Assembly: GCF_964355755.1 (NCBI RefSeq)
Contig: NC_092674.1
Span: forward strand, 11,909,001 to 11,973,000
Length of the DNA: 64,000 bases
Reading direction: 5' to 3'
Source: Antedon mediterranea
Taxonomy: Eukaryota; Echinodermata; Crinoidea; Comatulida; Antedonidae
Of the stretch, positions 11,269 through 23,343 are shown in pieces. Every line of letters starts with the position of its first letter. The first letter of the stretch is position 1. The notes beneath the pieces are model-generated. The model did no database searches and was not told the origin of the DNA. It worked only from the letters and a program-made list of their open reading frames with translations. A program made the position numbers and the translations under genes.

Positions 11269-12301
11269 TACAGTAATAATAATAATTTTATTTATAAAAT
11301 ATTAAAACAATAAAACAACTATGTAACCCTTAAATTCGTAAAAGCAAGGTACTGTATTTTGTATTGTACATTATATGTAATATCTATCTTTTTAAATTTA
11401 TTTAAAATAAATATTGGGTACAGAAACAAAAACAGTTTGCTGGCAATTATTCAATATAAAAACTCAAACGATGATATATCCAAGTTCGCTACTAAAATAT
11501 AGTCAAACCATTAAGTAATTTTTTTACAAAAAAAAAAAAGGAAAACAAACCAATGCTTATGTAATAATAACTGTAAAATAATTAGGATAAAAAAATATAA
11601 TTTTTAAAATATAAACTAATATAAACAATCATTGCATACCTCTTGGTGGTTATGGTTAGCACACAGCCTGGATTACTGTATTTAATACTTTCTTTACTTT
11701 TAATACTGTACATGTCATAGGCCAGGGCAGTCAAGGCTATCAACATTCTAACTGATCTATTCTTATTAACAACATTTAATGTGTGTTGTGACTTAAGGTC
11801 TACCAGTACCAGAGAAGAGTAAATGTTTCGTCTTATTTATTGCTGTATAGGTTTTCGATTCTTGCCTATTAAACAATACAGCATGTTACAGACAAACAGC
11901 TTACAGTATTGTGTTAAAAATTACACTATAGAGGGCACTACACATTTCAATTGGCATACAGTATTTAATATAGAAATTTAATATTGAGAATAGTTTTCTG
12001 AACTTTTATATTTGAATGGTATTTGTAAAATGGTTGTGTTTAATTGAAAATCTAAAGTACTTTCTTAATTTAAATAACTATACTCTGTTAATTAACTAAA
12101 CAAGGAAAAACTAATGAAATGTTTAATATGCCAATTGTAATACAGTACCTGAAGTTACAGTAAAGTTTGATTCGTTAATAACTGATTATTCAACCAAAAC
12201 CAATTAAATCAACACATAAAAATGTCCTGTTCCAGTCGTGGGTTTGCAATACTAGATAGGCCTGCATCAACTTGAAATTGAGAAGTTCAACTGTGTAAGA
12301 T
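11269..12301. other. Intergenic DNA downstream of CEP19
   Basis: AT-rich; no exon seen. Part may be the CEP19 3' untranslated region, since CEP19 is transcribed leftwards. Confidence 0.4.
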
Positions 12302-12799
12302 TTAGAAGTCTGATAGATCTGAGTCTGAATCCCATGCACTTGTTTCAATTCCTCTGTTTTCCATTGCAGGAAATTCAACCTCAACATCATACTGGAAGTC
12401 GGGATCACCCGGCTTTTTCCTGTTCTTCTCGTAGCTATCATTCATTGCAGTTTTCTTTTTTTTAAGATCGTCATCGTCCAACTTGTTCAAGTCCTCTTCG
12501 GGGTCAATCTCATATTGTTTCTTTGCTGTGGCAAGACTCTCCTCCAGACTTGAACCATGTAGAACTGCCTGTATTATTCTCAGTAATTTCTCAATTTGAA
12601 ATTCACTGACATGTTGTAGGTATTGCTTATGTCGAGGGTTGTTCTTAAGTTCTGTTGTAAAGCAAGTGATATTTGTATTCTTGTTAAAGTTTCTAAGCGG
12701 CATTATTCTTTCTCTTAGTTTTTTTGAAGAATTTTCATATTTCAATATAAGCATCGGGGGTTCAACTCTGACCCCACATTTTTTCGGTGTCACTTCCAT
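12302..12799 (-). CDS. CEP19: CEP19 centrosomal protein, complete single-exon CDS
   Basis: CEP19 is a small protein of the centriole and ciliary base. In vertebrates it is recruited by CEP350/FOP, binds the small GTPase RABL2 and promotes loading of intraflagellar transport complexes. The ORF gives 165 residues, close to the human length. It shows the family blocks in order: KKCGVRVEPPMLILKYE near the N-terminus, RERIMPLRNF, ELKNNPRHKQYL, IEKLLR, DPEEDLNKLDDDDL, EKNRKKPGDPDFQYDVEVEF, and an acidic serine-rich tail ending SDSDLSDF. The ATG at 12799 places the start directly before KKCG as in orthologues. The frame is intact with no intron in the coding region. Any 5' non-coding exon would lie above 12799. 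Identification is firm from sequence. Confidence 0.96.
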   Translation of the reverse strand: MEVTPKKCGVRVEPPMLILKYENSSKKLRERIMPLRNFNKNTNITCFTTELKNNPRHKQYLQHVSEFQIEKLLRIIQAVLHGSSLEESLATAKKQYEIDPEEDLNKLDDDDLKKKKTAMNDSYEKNRKKPGDPDFQYDVEVEFPAMENRGIETSAWDSDSDLSDF

Positions 12800-12876
12800 A
12801 TGGAATTAGGTCATCATAAATTTACAAAAAGGCTAAAATAAAAAAAAGTTCGAAGTTGTATTATTTTGGCATAGTA

Positions 12877-13152
12877 TGCACTTGTCAAATTGTATGACCC
12901 ACTATATTACTACCGGGAGAGGTGTATCATTTAAGAATAATTATTGACGCAGGGGTGCATCATAAAACCTAGATGGTACGTCACATCAATGAACAATGGT
13001 GTGTCAATGTCCATCCCTTTACTAACCACCATATCATATAAACAATATGGTCACAGTGCGCCTAAATGGGTGCGCTAAGATATAAAAAATATCGGACAAA
13101 TGACGCACTGTTCCCGGGGGTTGTATAGTGGGTCGTACAATTGACAAGTGCA
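12877..13152. mobile_element. MITE with ~30-bp terminal inverted repeats
   Basis: Left end TGCACTTGTCAAATTGTATG followed by ACCCACTATA. The right end, read in reverse complement, is TGCACTTGTCAATTGTACG followed by ACCCACTATA. About 276 bp in all, non-coding. It sits upstream of CEP19 and could overlap its promoter region. Confidence 0.75.
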
Positions 13153-13230
13153 TTATGTTGACATGATAGAGATAGAATGTTAATAATAATTTTATATATA
13201 AAAAAAACATTCTTTCAATAAGTTGGGCTA

Positions 13231-13752
13231 ATTTTGAAAAGTCATAATAAAATAAAATTAGACATACTGTATAACTTGTCAATAAATGCAAAATGATAAA
13301 TAAGTAGCCTATAACACTCATTGTCTTACGCTGTTTGTTTTAACTAATCTATACGAAGGCCTACTACACATTTATACATTATTATATTATCCTAAAAAAT
13401 GAGCTGGTAGGTTCTGAAGAAAGATTCGTAATTGTGGCTCTGGTAACTAATTTTAAAATTTTAAAAATTAAATTAACATTTTCGAAATCAGGGATAATCT
13501 TTTTAGAACTTTCAATAAGGAACTATTTTTCTAATGATTTTCAAAAACCTGTAAAATAAAAATTATAATAATACTAATAGGATAAACATTTTAATGTATA
13601 GGCCTACGACATTTAGCGCGACCCAAGTAACAACGCGATCGATATCAAACGCAACCACTGTTATGATTAAAACAGCTACTACTACTAGCGCTTCATACCG
13701 AAATAAAACCATGGATGGGCGAGTCGGCGACTTTGCGATGGGGCGACTTGAC
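13231..13752. mobile_element. Transposon remnant related to 26431-27018
   Basis: Shares long blocks with 26431-27018: ATTTTGAAAAGTCATAATAA, AGTAGCCTATAACACTCA, CGCTGTTTGTTTTAACTAAT, ATGAGCTGGTA, CAGGGATAATCTTTTTAGAA and GCGCTTCATACCGAAATAAA. Both copies end in GGGGCGACTTTGCGAT-type units. The right edge here reads GGGGCGACTTGACTGG. No left terminus was found, so this copy seems truncated. Confidence 0.65.
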
Positions 13753-13869
13753 TGGATCCCATAAAAACTTATTATTATAACTTTATCAAGCTGAAATGTG
13801 AGATTTGTATCTCTCCTCCCTTTGTTTTGGGTTCAACCATAAACTGACCAATCACAGGATATAATACTG

Positions 13870-14140
13870 AATAATATCTAGGCCTAGGCCTACTGTATGT
13901 GCATCACATCTAGTAGGCTAGCTCTGCCGGATCCAGACTACATATACTAGACTTGAGACTCTAGCTAGTAGGCCTAGGCCTAGCCTAGGCCTAGAGACCT
14001 ATAGGTAGGAGGCCTAGGTCTAGGCCTAGACTAGAGCACTAGTCTAAACCCCTAAAAGAGTTTAAAATGCAGGTCCACCTACATTGTGGTTGGGTTATAT
14101 CATAGAAAACTTAACTTCGTACCTACCTCCTAAAGCCTAG
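13870..14140. repeat. TAGGCCTA-rich stretch
   Basis: Dense runs of TAGGCCTAGGCC and CTAGACTAG-type words. The octamer TAGGCCTA is its own reverse complement and recurs throughout the window, most densely here and at 52920-53330. Confidence 0.6.
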
Positions 14141-14458
14141 GCCTAGCTATAGACTATGAAAGGGCCGTCCGAGGACGTCGTGTTTGTTGTTGCTCTTTTT
14201 CGACTCGCTATGGAGGGCCATACACGCATTATAACATTGTGTTATAATTATTATACAGTATTATAAAGGATCCCATTATAGATTGGCTATAAATATAAGC
14301 TCTTTGGATAATAACACAGTCAATTCAATTAATAAGCGATGGACTATTTTTATGTTATTGATGAATTTATGTATTCAAAATAAATTTATCTGAATGTTGG
14401 TATATTCCATACAAAATGTATTTATTTAATACAAAGAAAATTTAATTATCTATCAAAT

Positions 14459-14665
14459 AAGACCATTTAAAACAAATGGGGTAAACAGTTACACATGTTA
14501 AAGTTATCCACTTTACCAAAAAATATGATCGAAAAAAAACTTATTTTCCTGAAAAAAACTGCAATTTAAAGCAAAAATAGTCAAATTGGCTGCCAGCCAA
14601 TGGGTTTTTGGTTTAATTTAACCATTTATTTTGTCATTTTATAAGTGTAAATTGTTTTTTTCTTT
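14459..14665. repeat. Repeat related to MITE interior at 10985-11160
   Basis: Shares TCAAATTGGCTGCCA, TTTAACCATTTATTTTGTC and ATTTTATAAGTG with the interior of the MITE at 10928-11268. A weaker third copy is at 60241-60370. No termini are recognised here. Confidence 0.55.
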
Positions 14666-14954
14666 TTTTTTCTACGAATAAAACTACAAATTAACCTATT
14701 CTGATTATTATTATTATCTATATATTAATGCTATTAATTTTTTCGCGTAATTTTACGTATCTCCTCCAAAACCACTGAAAGGTACGTGCTCACATTTGTC
14801 ACACTGATGTTTATTGAGGGACGCACACGTCGATATGCTATGTCACTTTCCTGAATTTTAAGGATAAACACTAAAAAAATGCAAAAAAATAGCAGTAGAG
14901 TTTGACGTCTCAGCGATCAAGTTACATCACTGATAAACTACGCAACTTCTTCTG

Positions 14955-15350
14955 TTGTGGCGTTGGGTCCGATAGTCTTTGAAATCGTTGGGTCCGATAG
15001 TATTATTTGGTAACTGTATAATTATCTGTGTCTACTATTGCAATTGTTTGGCAGATAGAGAAATTGAAATTGTCCCTTTTTTAGCCTAAATGAATTATTT
15101 GTTTTATTTTCATTTTATTGTGTTTGGTATTGAAAAAATAATGTCGCGTTAAAATATATAATAATATTTTATGGTGAACAATTATAAATCCAATTCGTTT
15201 TTGTGGTCCCGATCGTCTTCTCTTTATTTTATAATGGACCCGATCGTCGATTTATATTGGGCCTGAACGTCCACCCAGTTGAGCCCAAACGTCCACCAAC
15301 GTTCTAACGCGTTGGTACCCGATCGTCTTTAAAAAAAAGCCCGATCGTCT
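14955..15350. repeat. Irregular array of (G)GGxCCGATCGTC motifs
   Basis: About ten near-copies of a motif such as GGTCCGATAGTC, GGTCCCGATCGTC, GGACCCGATCGTC, GGGCCTGAACGTC and GAGCCCAAACGTCC occur at uneven spacing over 400 bp. It is not a simple tandem repeat. It may be the subterminal motif array of a transposon. No gene overlaps. Confidence 0.6.
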
Positions 15351-18102
15351 GTCAATCGCTTTAACACAGAAACGTTCTATCATATACTAGGATAGTTTTG
15401 AGGTATATGGTAGGCCCTACATGCAAAAAAAATGCTGATTTTTTGCTAAAGTGAATCTTTTTTGTTCAATAAAAGCCATTTAGTGAAAATTATTACGCAA
15501 ATCCATATTCTATATAAGATTATCATAATAGCTATCCATCAATAAAATTTTTGATAAAATACGTACAACTTGCATGAACAGTAGTATTCCGGATGATCGA
15601 CAATGTTAAGTTGCATTTATGAGTTTGCTTTAAGGATGGGGCATTGAGGAGAAGAATGATATGTTGTGGACCTGTATATTTTCTTTGTTTGTAAAAACAT
15701 CTCGAACGGAACTATAAAATCGAAAACGGATATGATATACAATATTGATACTTTGTACTTGTACAATTGTTAAGCTTCAATTGCATTTTTTAGGCCTACA
15801 TTAAAACTACAAATCTAATCCCGTCATTATAAAAAAAAAACGCTCGATGTAGCACAAAAAGTCAAAATTAAATAGCACACAATGATTGGTCTCTTGATTG
15901 TATACAGATTCAGTATTGAACACGATATAGTACGTAGCTAGGAGCAGTGTTTACACAGCTTAACTAGTCAAAGAATGTACCAAATCCACGTCAATCTAAC
16001 TGTGAGTGCTTTTGCTGAAGTAGTAGTTAAGTTGGCGATTTAAAAGCGTAGAAAGTACCTTGAAAACAGCTGTTTTAACATACTGTTTGCCAGTAAACAA
16101 TCATGATTTCTAGTATTCTAATTTTGTTACGATTTTTGATGTACATGACGACGTGTAGAACTTGTCGATACATATACAGTTGCAATGCATTATGTTAACA
16201 TGAATATCACGCTATCGTGTTACGATTTCAAATACCGGATACAATCGACAAGTTGTTGGCCATATCTATGTAAAGATTCTTTAACTTCAGTACAATGTTG
16301 TACAATAAAGTATAATTCTCTCATAGAATATTTTATTTTTTCATTTTTATTATTATAGTCGAGTAGCCTACACGTAAGCGAAAACACATCAGTACGAGAA
16401 TCGGCTTTGAAGTCAACGTTGATCCAGAGGTTTTAAATTAGTTTCTATTATTCTACCTTTTCACGAAACTAGAACATACATAATAAAGAAGAAGTACAAT
16501 ATTAACAAGGCCATATACATGACTGCATCGCGTGCTCAAGTCAACCGATTGAAATTGCTGAACATGTTTAGAAATGTTGAAAATGTTTAAAAACATTTAT
16601 ATTTTTTAAATTTATACGTGCGTAGCCTGTAACCTTTGGCGTGCTCGTATAACGAAATTTCGAGTTGGAAAATGAATAAAATATGATGATTATCAAATGT
16701 TATTTAATTGTGATTCATGCCTGTGAGGATATGACTAACGTGATTTTGTTAAATCGTGCGTAGACCGCGTGATTTTTATTGCGCACCGTGAAAAACATAA
16801 CCAAATCGTGTCCTGGTCATAAGGAATATACTCTGAAAAATTGACTTAGCTAGATGAAACTGATGCACGCGACTAAAACATATATTAATGTAGGCTTACA
16901 TACCCGCAAACGTACTTTCCAGGGGACGAAATATTCTATGAGAGAATAATATTCCTACATTAGGCCCTATTAATACCGTAATTGATAACAATATTAGAAG
17001 GTCTAGTCAAGACAATATACGAGTCGGTGTGCTTATCACTAGATCGAGTGGAAATACTGTTTTGAAGGATCGGAAAAATGTATTATTTCAACGAACTATT
17101 TTGGTATTAAATTCTATTTTTTCAAAGGAACGAAATAATTTTGAAGACAACGAGATAATGTTTCCGAAAAGAACAAAATAAAATTTCAAGAAAACAGAAC
17201 AATATTTCGAGAGAACTAAATGAGGATGGAATAATATTAACCAACTAACGTTCTAAAATATCTTCTACAATGTTCATTTCAACAAAGGTAAACGTACGTA
17301 CCACTGTACAAAAACAATTTAGTTGGAAAATGAATATTTCAAGAAAGTTGGAAGAATCTTAGTTTCTAGTCGATAATACTTTTAAGACTTGGCCGACCCA
17401 TTTGTTGAAATGTAAATAATCCATAATCGCAATTGCACAATAATTCTTAAAGGCAATCTTTAATTAAAATATTTAAGAGCCATTATACTGAATCTATTAT
17501 AAACACATCTTGGGGGAAAATAAAGCTACGTTCATATTGTATATGTTGATACAATTCGGTTGCTGATAGCTAACTACCTCCAAGATACGAGTCAGAAGTC
17601 TGTGAAATTGCAACGCTTCGGTTATATTGACTTTGCCTCGTCGTGGAGGCAGGCAGGCGAAAAATTGGCGAGAAAGGGCTAATCCTTGTCCGGGACGTGA
17701 TCTAGCCTTAATGAAAAATTTCGACCCAATGTCACAGCCTGAGGAACCTCCCGAAGTAACCTTTTAACACTTTAAAAAGAATACATCGTAGTGACAGAGC
17801 ATGGTTATTGGTGATCAGTCAAACTATTTGATAATATATCGATTAGCAACTGTTTAAACAAAGCAGTTTATTTCCTTAAAGGATCGTTCAAATCAAAAAG
17901 CAGCGATGACTGAATGTGATAAACAGTCACTTCAGTATAACTTGGATATAAAGGTGCTGAATATACCACTTCAACTGATATCGGTGAGATGAGAGGAAGG
18001 TACTGGTGCGCATAGCGCTCATTCTTTACTTGAACTAGTAATGACGTTTAGTTGTGTTCGAAATCATTGTTTCTGAAGAAAACAAAAGTGCATTTGAGGA
18101 TA
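15351..18102. other. Upstream region of the nuclear receptor gene
   Basis: No exon or repeat is recognised with confidence. The 5' untranslated region and promoter of the plus-strand nuclear receptor should lie in its right part, but I cannot point to a specific site. Confidence 0.4.
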
Positions 18103-21100
18103 ATGGGTAGGTAGAGCTATTATGTTGCATTGCAATTTCAATTAATACTTGCAATGATTATCTTTTTAGTGATATCGACTAATCAGGTTAATCAGTACTT
18201 TTAGCAAATATAAGCTTTACAAATTTAAGGAATTTTTGTGCAGCATGATTGAAAATAAGCCAACATGTTTATAGGCCTATATGATCTGATTGTGAATGTT
18301 TTGCTTGTTTTACCATTTTTATATCGAGAAAAACGAGTTTCCATTTACACATTTTGATATATCGAACAAATAAAGATTTGATTTTATTAAACTGATTTAT
18401 TTCTAACGTTTACATTGATGTTTCTAATTATACATTTCGGAAAGGCGCAAAACATTTTACAATCTTTTAATTAGTTAAAGTCAGCTTTAACGGATTTCTT
18501 CTAGAGTTTTTCTAATTTTTGTCCTTGATTGTTTATTTTTATCATTTTTATTTGTTATTGTGATTACAATTTACACCATTGTTATTTTGGTTAAAATATT
18601 TTCTTTGTTATTAAATTGTACATACAAAAGTATATATAGTTAGGTTTAACGTTTATATAATAGGCCCATTTTTTACATAATTTAAGTTTAATGTAAGTAT
18701 ATTTAGCTAAAGCTTATTTTTAGAAATTCGGAAAGGTCTATCCGAAAATGATTTTCATTGATCGTAAGACATTTTAATGATTAAAATGTAACAAAATATG
18801 TTGAAAACAACACGTTTACAAAAACAGGATTGTGTTGTGTTGCTTTTAACTATAAGACATAGTTTATTTTAAAATCCTTTTTTTCAATCAGGACGGACAT
18901 TACCTCACCCAGTATCATGTCGAGTGTGCGGTGATAAGAGTTTTGGTAAACATTATGGTGTTTATTGCTGTGATGGTTGTAGTTGCTTCTTTAAAAGAAG
19001 TATCAGAAGGAAAATGCAATATACCTGTATCGGAAAAGGAAACTGCGTCGTGGATAAAGCAAGACGCAATTGGTGTCCGCATTGTCGACTTCGTAAATGC
19101 TTTTACGTCAAAATGAATAAAGCAGGTACGTAATAAATTGACCATAGATTAACAAATTAGGCCTATCTAAACTGGATATCGTGTATGTAAGATCAGCTCT
19201 CTTTTACTTTGTCTATTTGTTAAGCTTAAAATTACTTAATATTATGATTTAGGCCTTCTATTATTTTCCAAATGTTAACCTCATTAAAATACTAAATAAT
19301 ATGTAATAGTTATTTTATTCATTTCTAATTGGGGCCACTTATAATTGTACTTATTTAAGTTATTTATATACAAGATTTTTCAAAAAAATAGTTTTTCTTG
19401 CCACCGATACTAATTCATTTTCCAAAGCTTCTTCAGTTTATTTCATTTTATATCCTACTTATGAGTTTACTGAATTACATATTTTTGCCGGTGGATGCAG
19501 TAAAAGAAGTCGTTCTTCATGACAAAACAATATCAATTCTTCAGGACTTTCCTACATTATTCACACGCGAAAATGGTGTAGGCTACACAGTACAATTCAC
19601 GCGTACTATAAACATACCAGGCATCACGTCTACTTACTTTATTCCTCAATTCCGTTAGTGTTTTTATGAAGAAAAGATGAAAATCTCATCCTTCTGATTT
19701 CATTTGTTTCCTTTTTTATTTTTGCAAATACAATCAATTTATTTAACATCACTATTCTTTGTAAAAAACTATATATGTTGATGTTTTCTTCATTAGCTGT
19801 GCAAGAAGAAAGAGGACCACGCAAGAAAAAGGCCACAGTACAGAGCGTAAAGCCAACCAACAGTACCCAAGTTACACCGATTCAAAATAGAACACATCCT
19901 CATACGAAATATTCCGCAGATAGATCTAGAAATGAAGTTAGGTCGTCTGCGTTTGTGCCGTTCCAACCTTGGAAGCGGGCAGAACCGTGCAATCATAGTA
20001 TGGTTTCAAGGTCAATAGTAGGTCTACCAACAATGCTGCCCAATCATTCTAAAAATGTTCAATTCCTACAAGGTGGAATATGTGGAACTTACATGTCTTC
20101 AGTGATGACCCACCCTGACGCAACTCCATTTCCATCTGCAATGGCGTCGTTACTTCATGAGCAATATTATGAACGGCCAGGTAAGGTTTCCACCATTTGG
20201 AATAAATTTAATCGTTACAGTATGATAGAAACACTAGAAACAAGATAAATAATTAGTATTATCACTTATTCATCTACATTGTTTGATTTAATATATTTGA
20301 TAAATTATAAAATTATTTACATTTATCCCGTAATTGGCGAGTTACTCGCTGTTGGTTGCGTATAAAATGAAAATTAGTTACAACAAAAATTACTGGAAAA
20401 CAATATACAAAGTGAAATGTCAATGATTGTCGTCAAAAACAAACTTAATCACGGTTAATACGGAACGTATTCTGTTACAGGAAATTTAACAGAATACATG
20501 GAATGACAATTTCGATTAAAATTATAATGATTAAAGTTATCCCAAATATAAATAATATAAAATAAACAACAGTAGATTCGCACATTGTAGAACGTAAAGT
20601 AGAATTTACAACAATTCTAGTTAAATTTTCTGTGAATGTGTGTAGGGCGTATATGCTAAAACTAGTGCAATTTGAGGATTAAATAGTTACCGACCCGTTA
20701 CACTGTTATTGCATCCATCGTTAAAATCATATTGAAACTTTGTAATTAAAATTGGTCGTTTTTCTTTCCTGAGCTTTTAAAATAATGTAGTTTATTATTG
20801 AATCCATTGATTGTTTATACAACTAATAGAAACAATAAAAAAAAAATACAAAACCTTAATATTAATTTAGGTTATGGTGAGATACAGATGCACCCAACAT
20901 ACCCGGATGTTCATGCAATGCTAGTCAGCAGTACAGAAACCGATCAAGAGGCTCTTCGAGAAACTGCTTCGAAAATCCTTCAAATGTTGGTTGACTCGAC
21001 GTCTTCAATTTATGTGTTTCAAATGTTTGATAGAGATGATAGAATTATTCTTCTTGAAGATTCATGGCCTGAACAGTTTCTTTTTCACATTGCCCTGTGG

Positions 21101-23343
21101 CCGATTATAGACATGCACGCAGCAGTAACAAAGCTTAGTGTGAATGGAAGTTTGGTAAGTCAAGACTCATTAGCTGATAATTAGTAGGCCTATGTATGGT
21201 ATTTGAAACTTACGAAATGAAAGCTTGCAATATCCATACATTGCTTACTAAAATAAGTAGGTGGAATTCATTTTTTGGCTCAATATTACTGTTATTACTA
21301 TGTATGGGCCTATCTAAATATAAATATTAATCATTTTTAATGTGTATTGATTATTTGAGTTTCCTATCCATAACCGTAAGAAAGGAAAGCAAAACAAAAC
21401 CTTATAAATCATTAACTATTTTATATTATTTGTTTACGTTACGCGCACTCTCGATTTTAAACTAAACTCGTATTAAAAGTATTTAAAATACAACTATACT
21501 TGTATCTAACTGAATATACTCAGTTAGTATCTAGAGTGCCAGCTGCATAATCTGGTAATACAACTATACTTGTATCTAACTGAATATACTCAGTTAGTAT
21601 CTAGAGTGCCAGCTGCATAATCTGGTAATACAACTATACTTGTATCTAACTGACTATACTCAGTTAGTATCTAGAGTGCCAGCTGCATAATCTGGTAATA
21701 CAACTATACTTGTATCTAACTGACTATACTCAGTTAGTATCTAGAGTGCCAGCTGCATAATCTGGTAATACAACTATACTTGTATCTAACTGACTATACT
21801 CAGTTAGTATCTAGAGTGCCAGCTGCATAATCTGGTGCCGAATTGAGACCTTAACCGCCGCACAACATAGGCCTATTTATTTGTAATTGTAGTTTTTTAT
21901 AACCACTAGCCATCAGCGCAAGCTCGGTGGTCTAGAGGTATGAACGCCAGGCTAAGTGATCTGAAGGTCGTGGGTTCGAGTCCCACCCGAGAACTAATTG
22001 CGAATTTTTTCGCAAGTATTCTCAAATGTACTTAGTATAAAGTACAAATTACGTCAGAGTAGTACAAAACATCTAATTAATAACATGTTTATTATTATTC
22101 CAATATTGACACACTTAGTGCATATTACAAAGTGTTCTACAACAAACCTAATTTTGTGGATAATTATATTAAAATTTCTATCCCATAATTCCCTATACTG
22201 TTAAGAATATAACAGAACATACGATGCATTAAGAAATACTAATTGTTTTACTTTTAGAAAATACCCTCAAAGTTCATTGACGATGTGCGTGACATTATTT
22301 CAAGAATAAGATCTCTAAACCTGAGTGCGCCAGAGTTTGCTTTTTTAAAGACCATTCTGCTCCTGAAGCCGGGTAGGTCAACTTAATAAAACAACTTAGG
22401 CATACGCTAATCAAAAGTCGACTTTTTGAGTAATAATAATACCATGTATACATAATTTTAAAATATTGTTGATGTTAAAAATGTGTGTAGTTAATTGGAC
22501 GCTTTCTTGTAAAATGTAATTATTATTTTTTTTTATTTCTGTGCACTGTTCTGGGTTGACCAACTAGCATAGGTGTTTAGCGGTCTTTCCTTGCCTTTTA
22601 TATTTCGTTTTGTCATTTTATTTGTGTATTGTATATGGCAGAAATTGAATTTAGGGCAATTAGAAACTAACAAAGTACGTCACCTACATGAATTCAAATC
22701 CAGAGAGAGAAAATGAAATTCTAGTCTACACTCAGTAAAATTGTGTTTGCAAATACCAATTGGCCACTAGAGGCTTTCCACACCCGAGGATGGCTTACTG
22801 CCGTATGATCGGCTTCAGGAAAGATTTCGGTAGGACAACATTCTCGGAGTTTGCTAACAAAAGAAACTTAAGTAGGCCTATAAGACGTCAACCAATCAGA
22901 TTTCGCTATGTCAGCTTCAACGTTGTGGAATTATCTAATCCGACAGTGTGCTAATTTTTAGCTAGCCAGTCACATTTTCCAATAAGTTTTTTTCATTTAT
23001 AAAACTATCCTCCTTTTTAAAATTTATAGTACAGCGACTTGACAGCCTTGTAATTCCCTAGGCTCAACTGAACTATTCATGTGCTTTGTTTTTAGAGTCG
23101 CATGGAAAATTGCGAGAAACCAAAAAGGCAGAAATGCTTCGAGACCAAGCCCAAGTGTTTCTTGCTCAATTTGAACAGGACTTGAACCCACAGTCACCCG
23201 CAAGGTTTGGCAAGCTTCTTCTGGGATTACCGTGTCTAAAACAAGTCGATAAACAGACGCTAGAAGAAGTATTCTTTGGAAGAACTATTGAACGATCTGA
23301 ATTACAGAGATTGATGGGTCCTAGGGATCTTCATAGACCATAA
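18103..23343 (+). CDS. Nuclear receptor, NR2E (tailless/PNR) type, six coding exons
   Basis: Predicted ligand-regulated or orphan transcription factor. Exons: 18103-18106, 18892-19125, 19797-20180, 20871-21154, 22258-22372, 23096-23343. All junctions are GT-AG and keep phase, giving 422 residues. The first exon supplies only ATG plus one G and is inferred; it yields [18 protein letters not shown]. Two C4 zinc fingers follow at residues 11-76, then the NR2E-like extension [13 protein letters not shown], a ~110-residue hinge, and a ligand-binding domain. The latter has the signature [38 protein letters not shown], and [12 protein letters not shown] near the end. Odd points: the first-finger recognition helix reads [10 protein letters not shown], where family members have glycine at the sixth position. 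The C-terminus ([14 protein letters not shown]) lacks a normal AF-2 motif. NR2E1 versus NR2E3 or another branch cannot be settled by eye. Confidence 0.9.
21489..21836. repeat. Tandem repeat, five copies of a 70-bp unit
   Basis: The unit starts TACAACTATACTTGTATC and ends CTGCATAATCTGG. CAACTATACT recurs exactly every 70 bases at 21491, 21561, 21631, 21701 and 21771. Copies 1-2 have CTGAATATACT and copies 3-5 CTGACTATACT. Each unit holds an inverted repeat CTAACTGA/TCAGTTAG. It lies in the fourth intron of the nuclear receptor gene. Confidence 0.95.
21922..21994 (+). mobile_element. tRNA-derived sequence (SINE head or tRNA pseudogene)
   Basis: The 73-base segment has a good B box (GGTTCGAGTCC) inside a perfect T-arm (GTGGG/CCCAC) and an A-box-like TGGTCTAGAGG. 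The acceptor stem pairs only five bases (CTCGG/CCGAG). The anticodon arm pairs four bases around an 8-base loop, so no proper anticodon can be assigned. It is therefore a tRNA relic, in the nuclear receptor intron. Confidence 0.6.

Noticed and set aside
12190-12441. 83-codon minus-strand ORF overlapping CEP19
   Set aside because: It is in another frame of the same strand and overlaps the conserved CEP19 C-terminus.
21489-21836. CRISPR-like array
   Set aside because: The repeats are contiguous with no unique spacers, and the DNA is eukaryotic.
21922-21994. Functional tRNA gene
   Set aside because: The T-arm is perfect but the acceptor stem has two mismatches at its end and the anticodon arm does not form a 5-bp stem with a 7-base loop.
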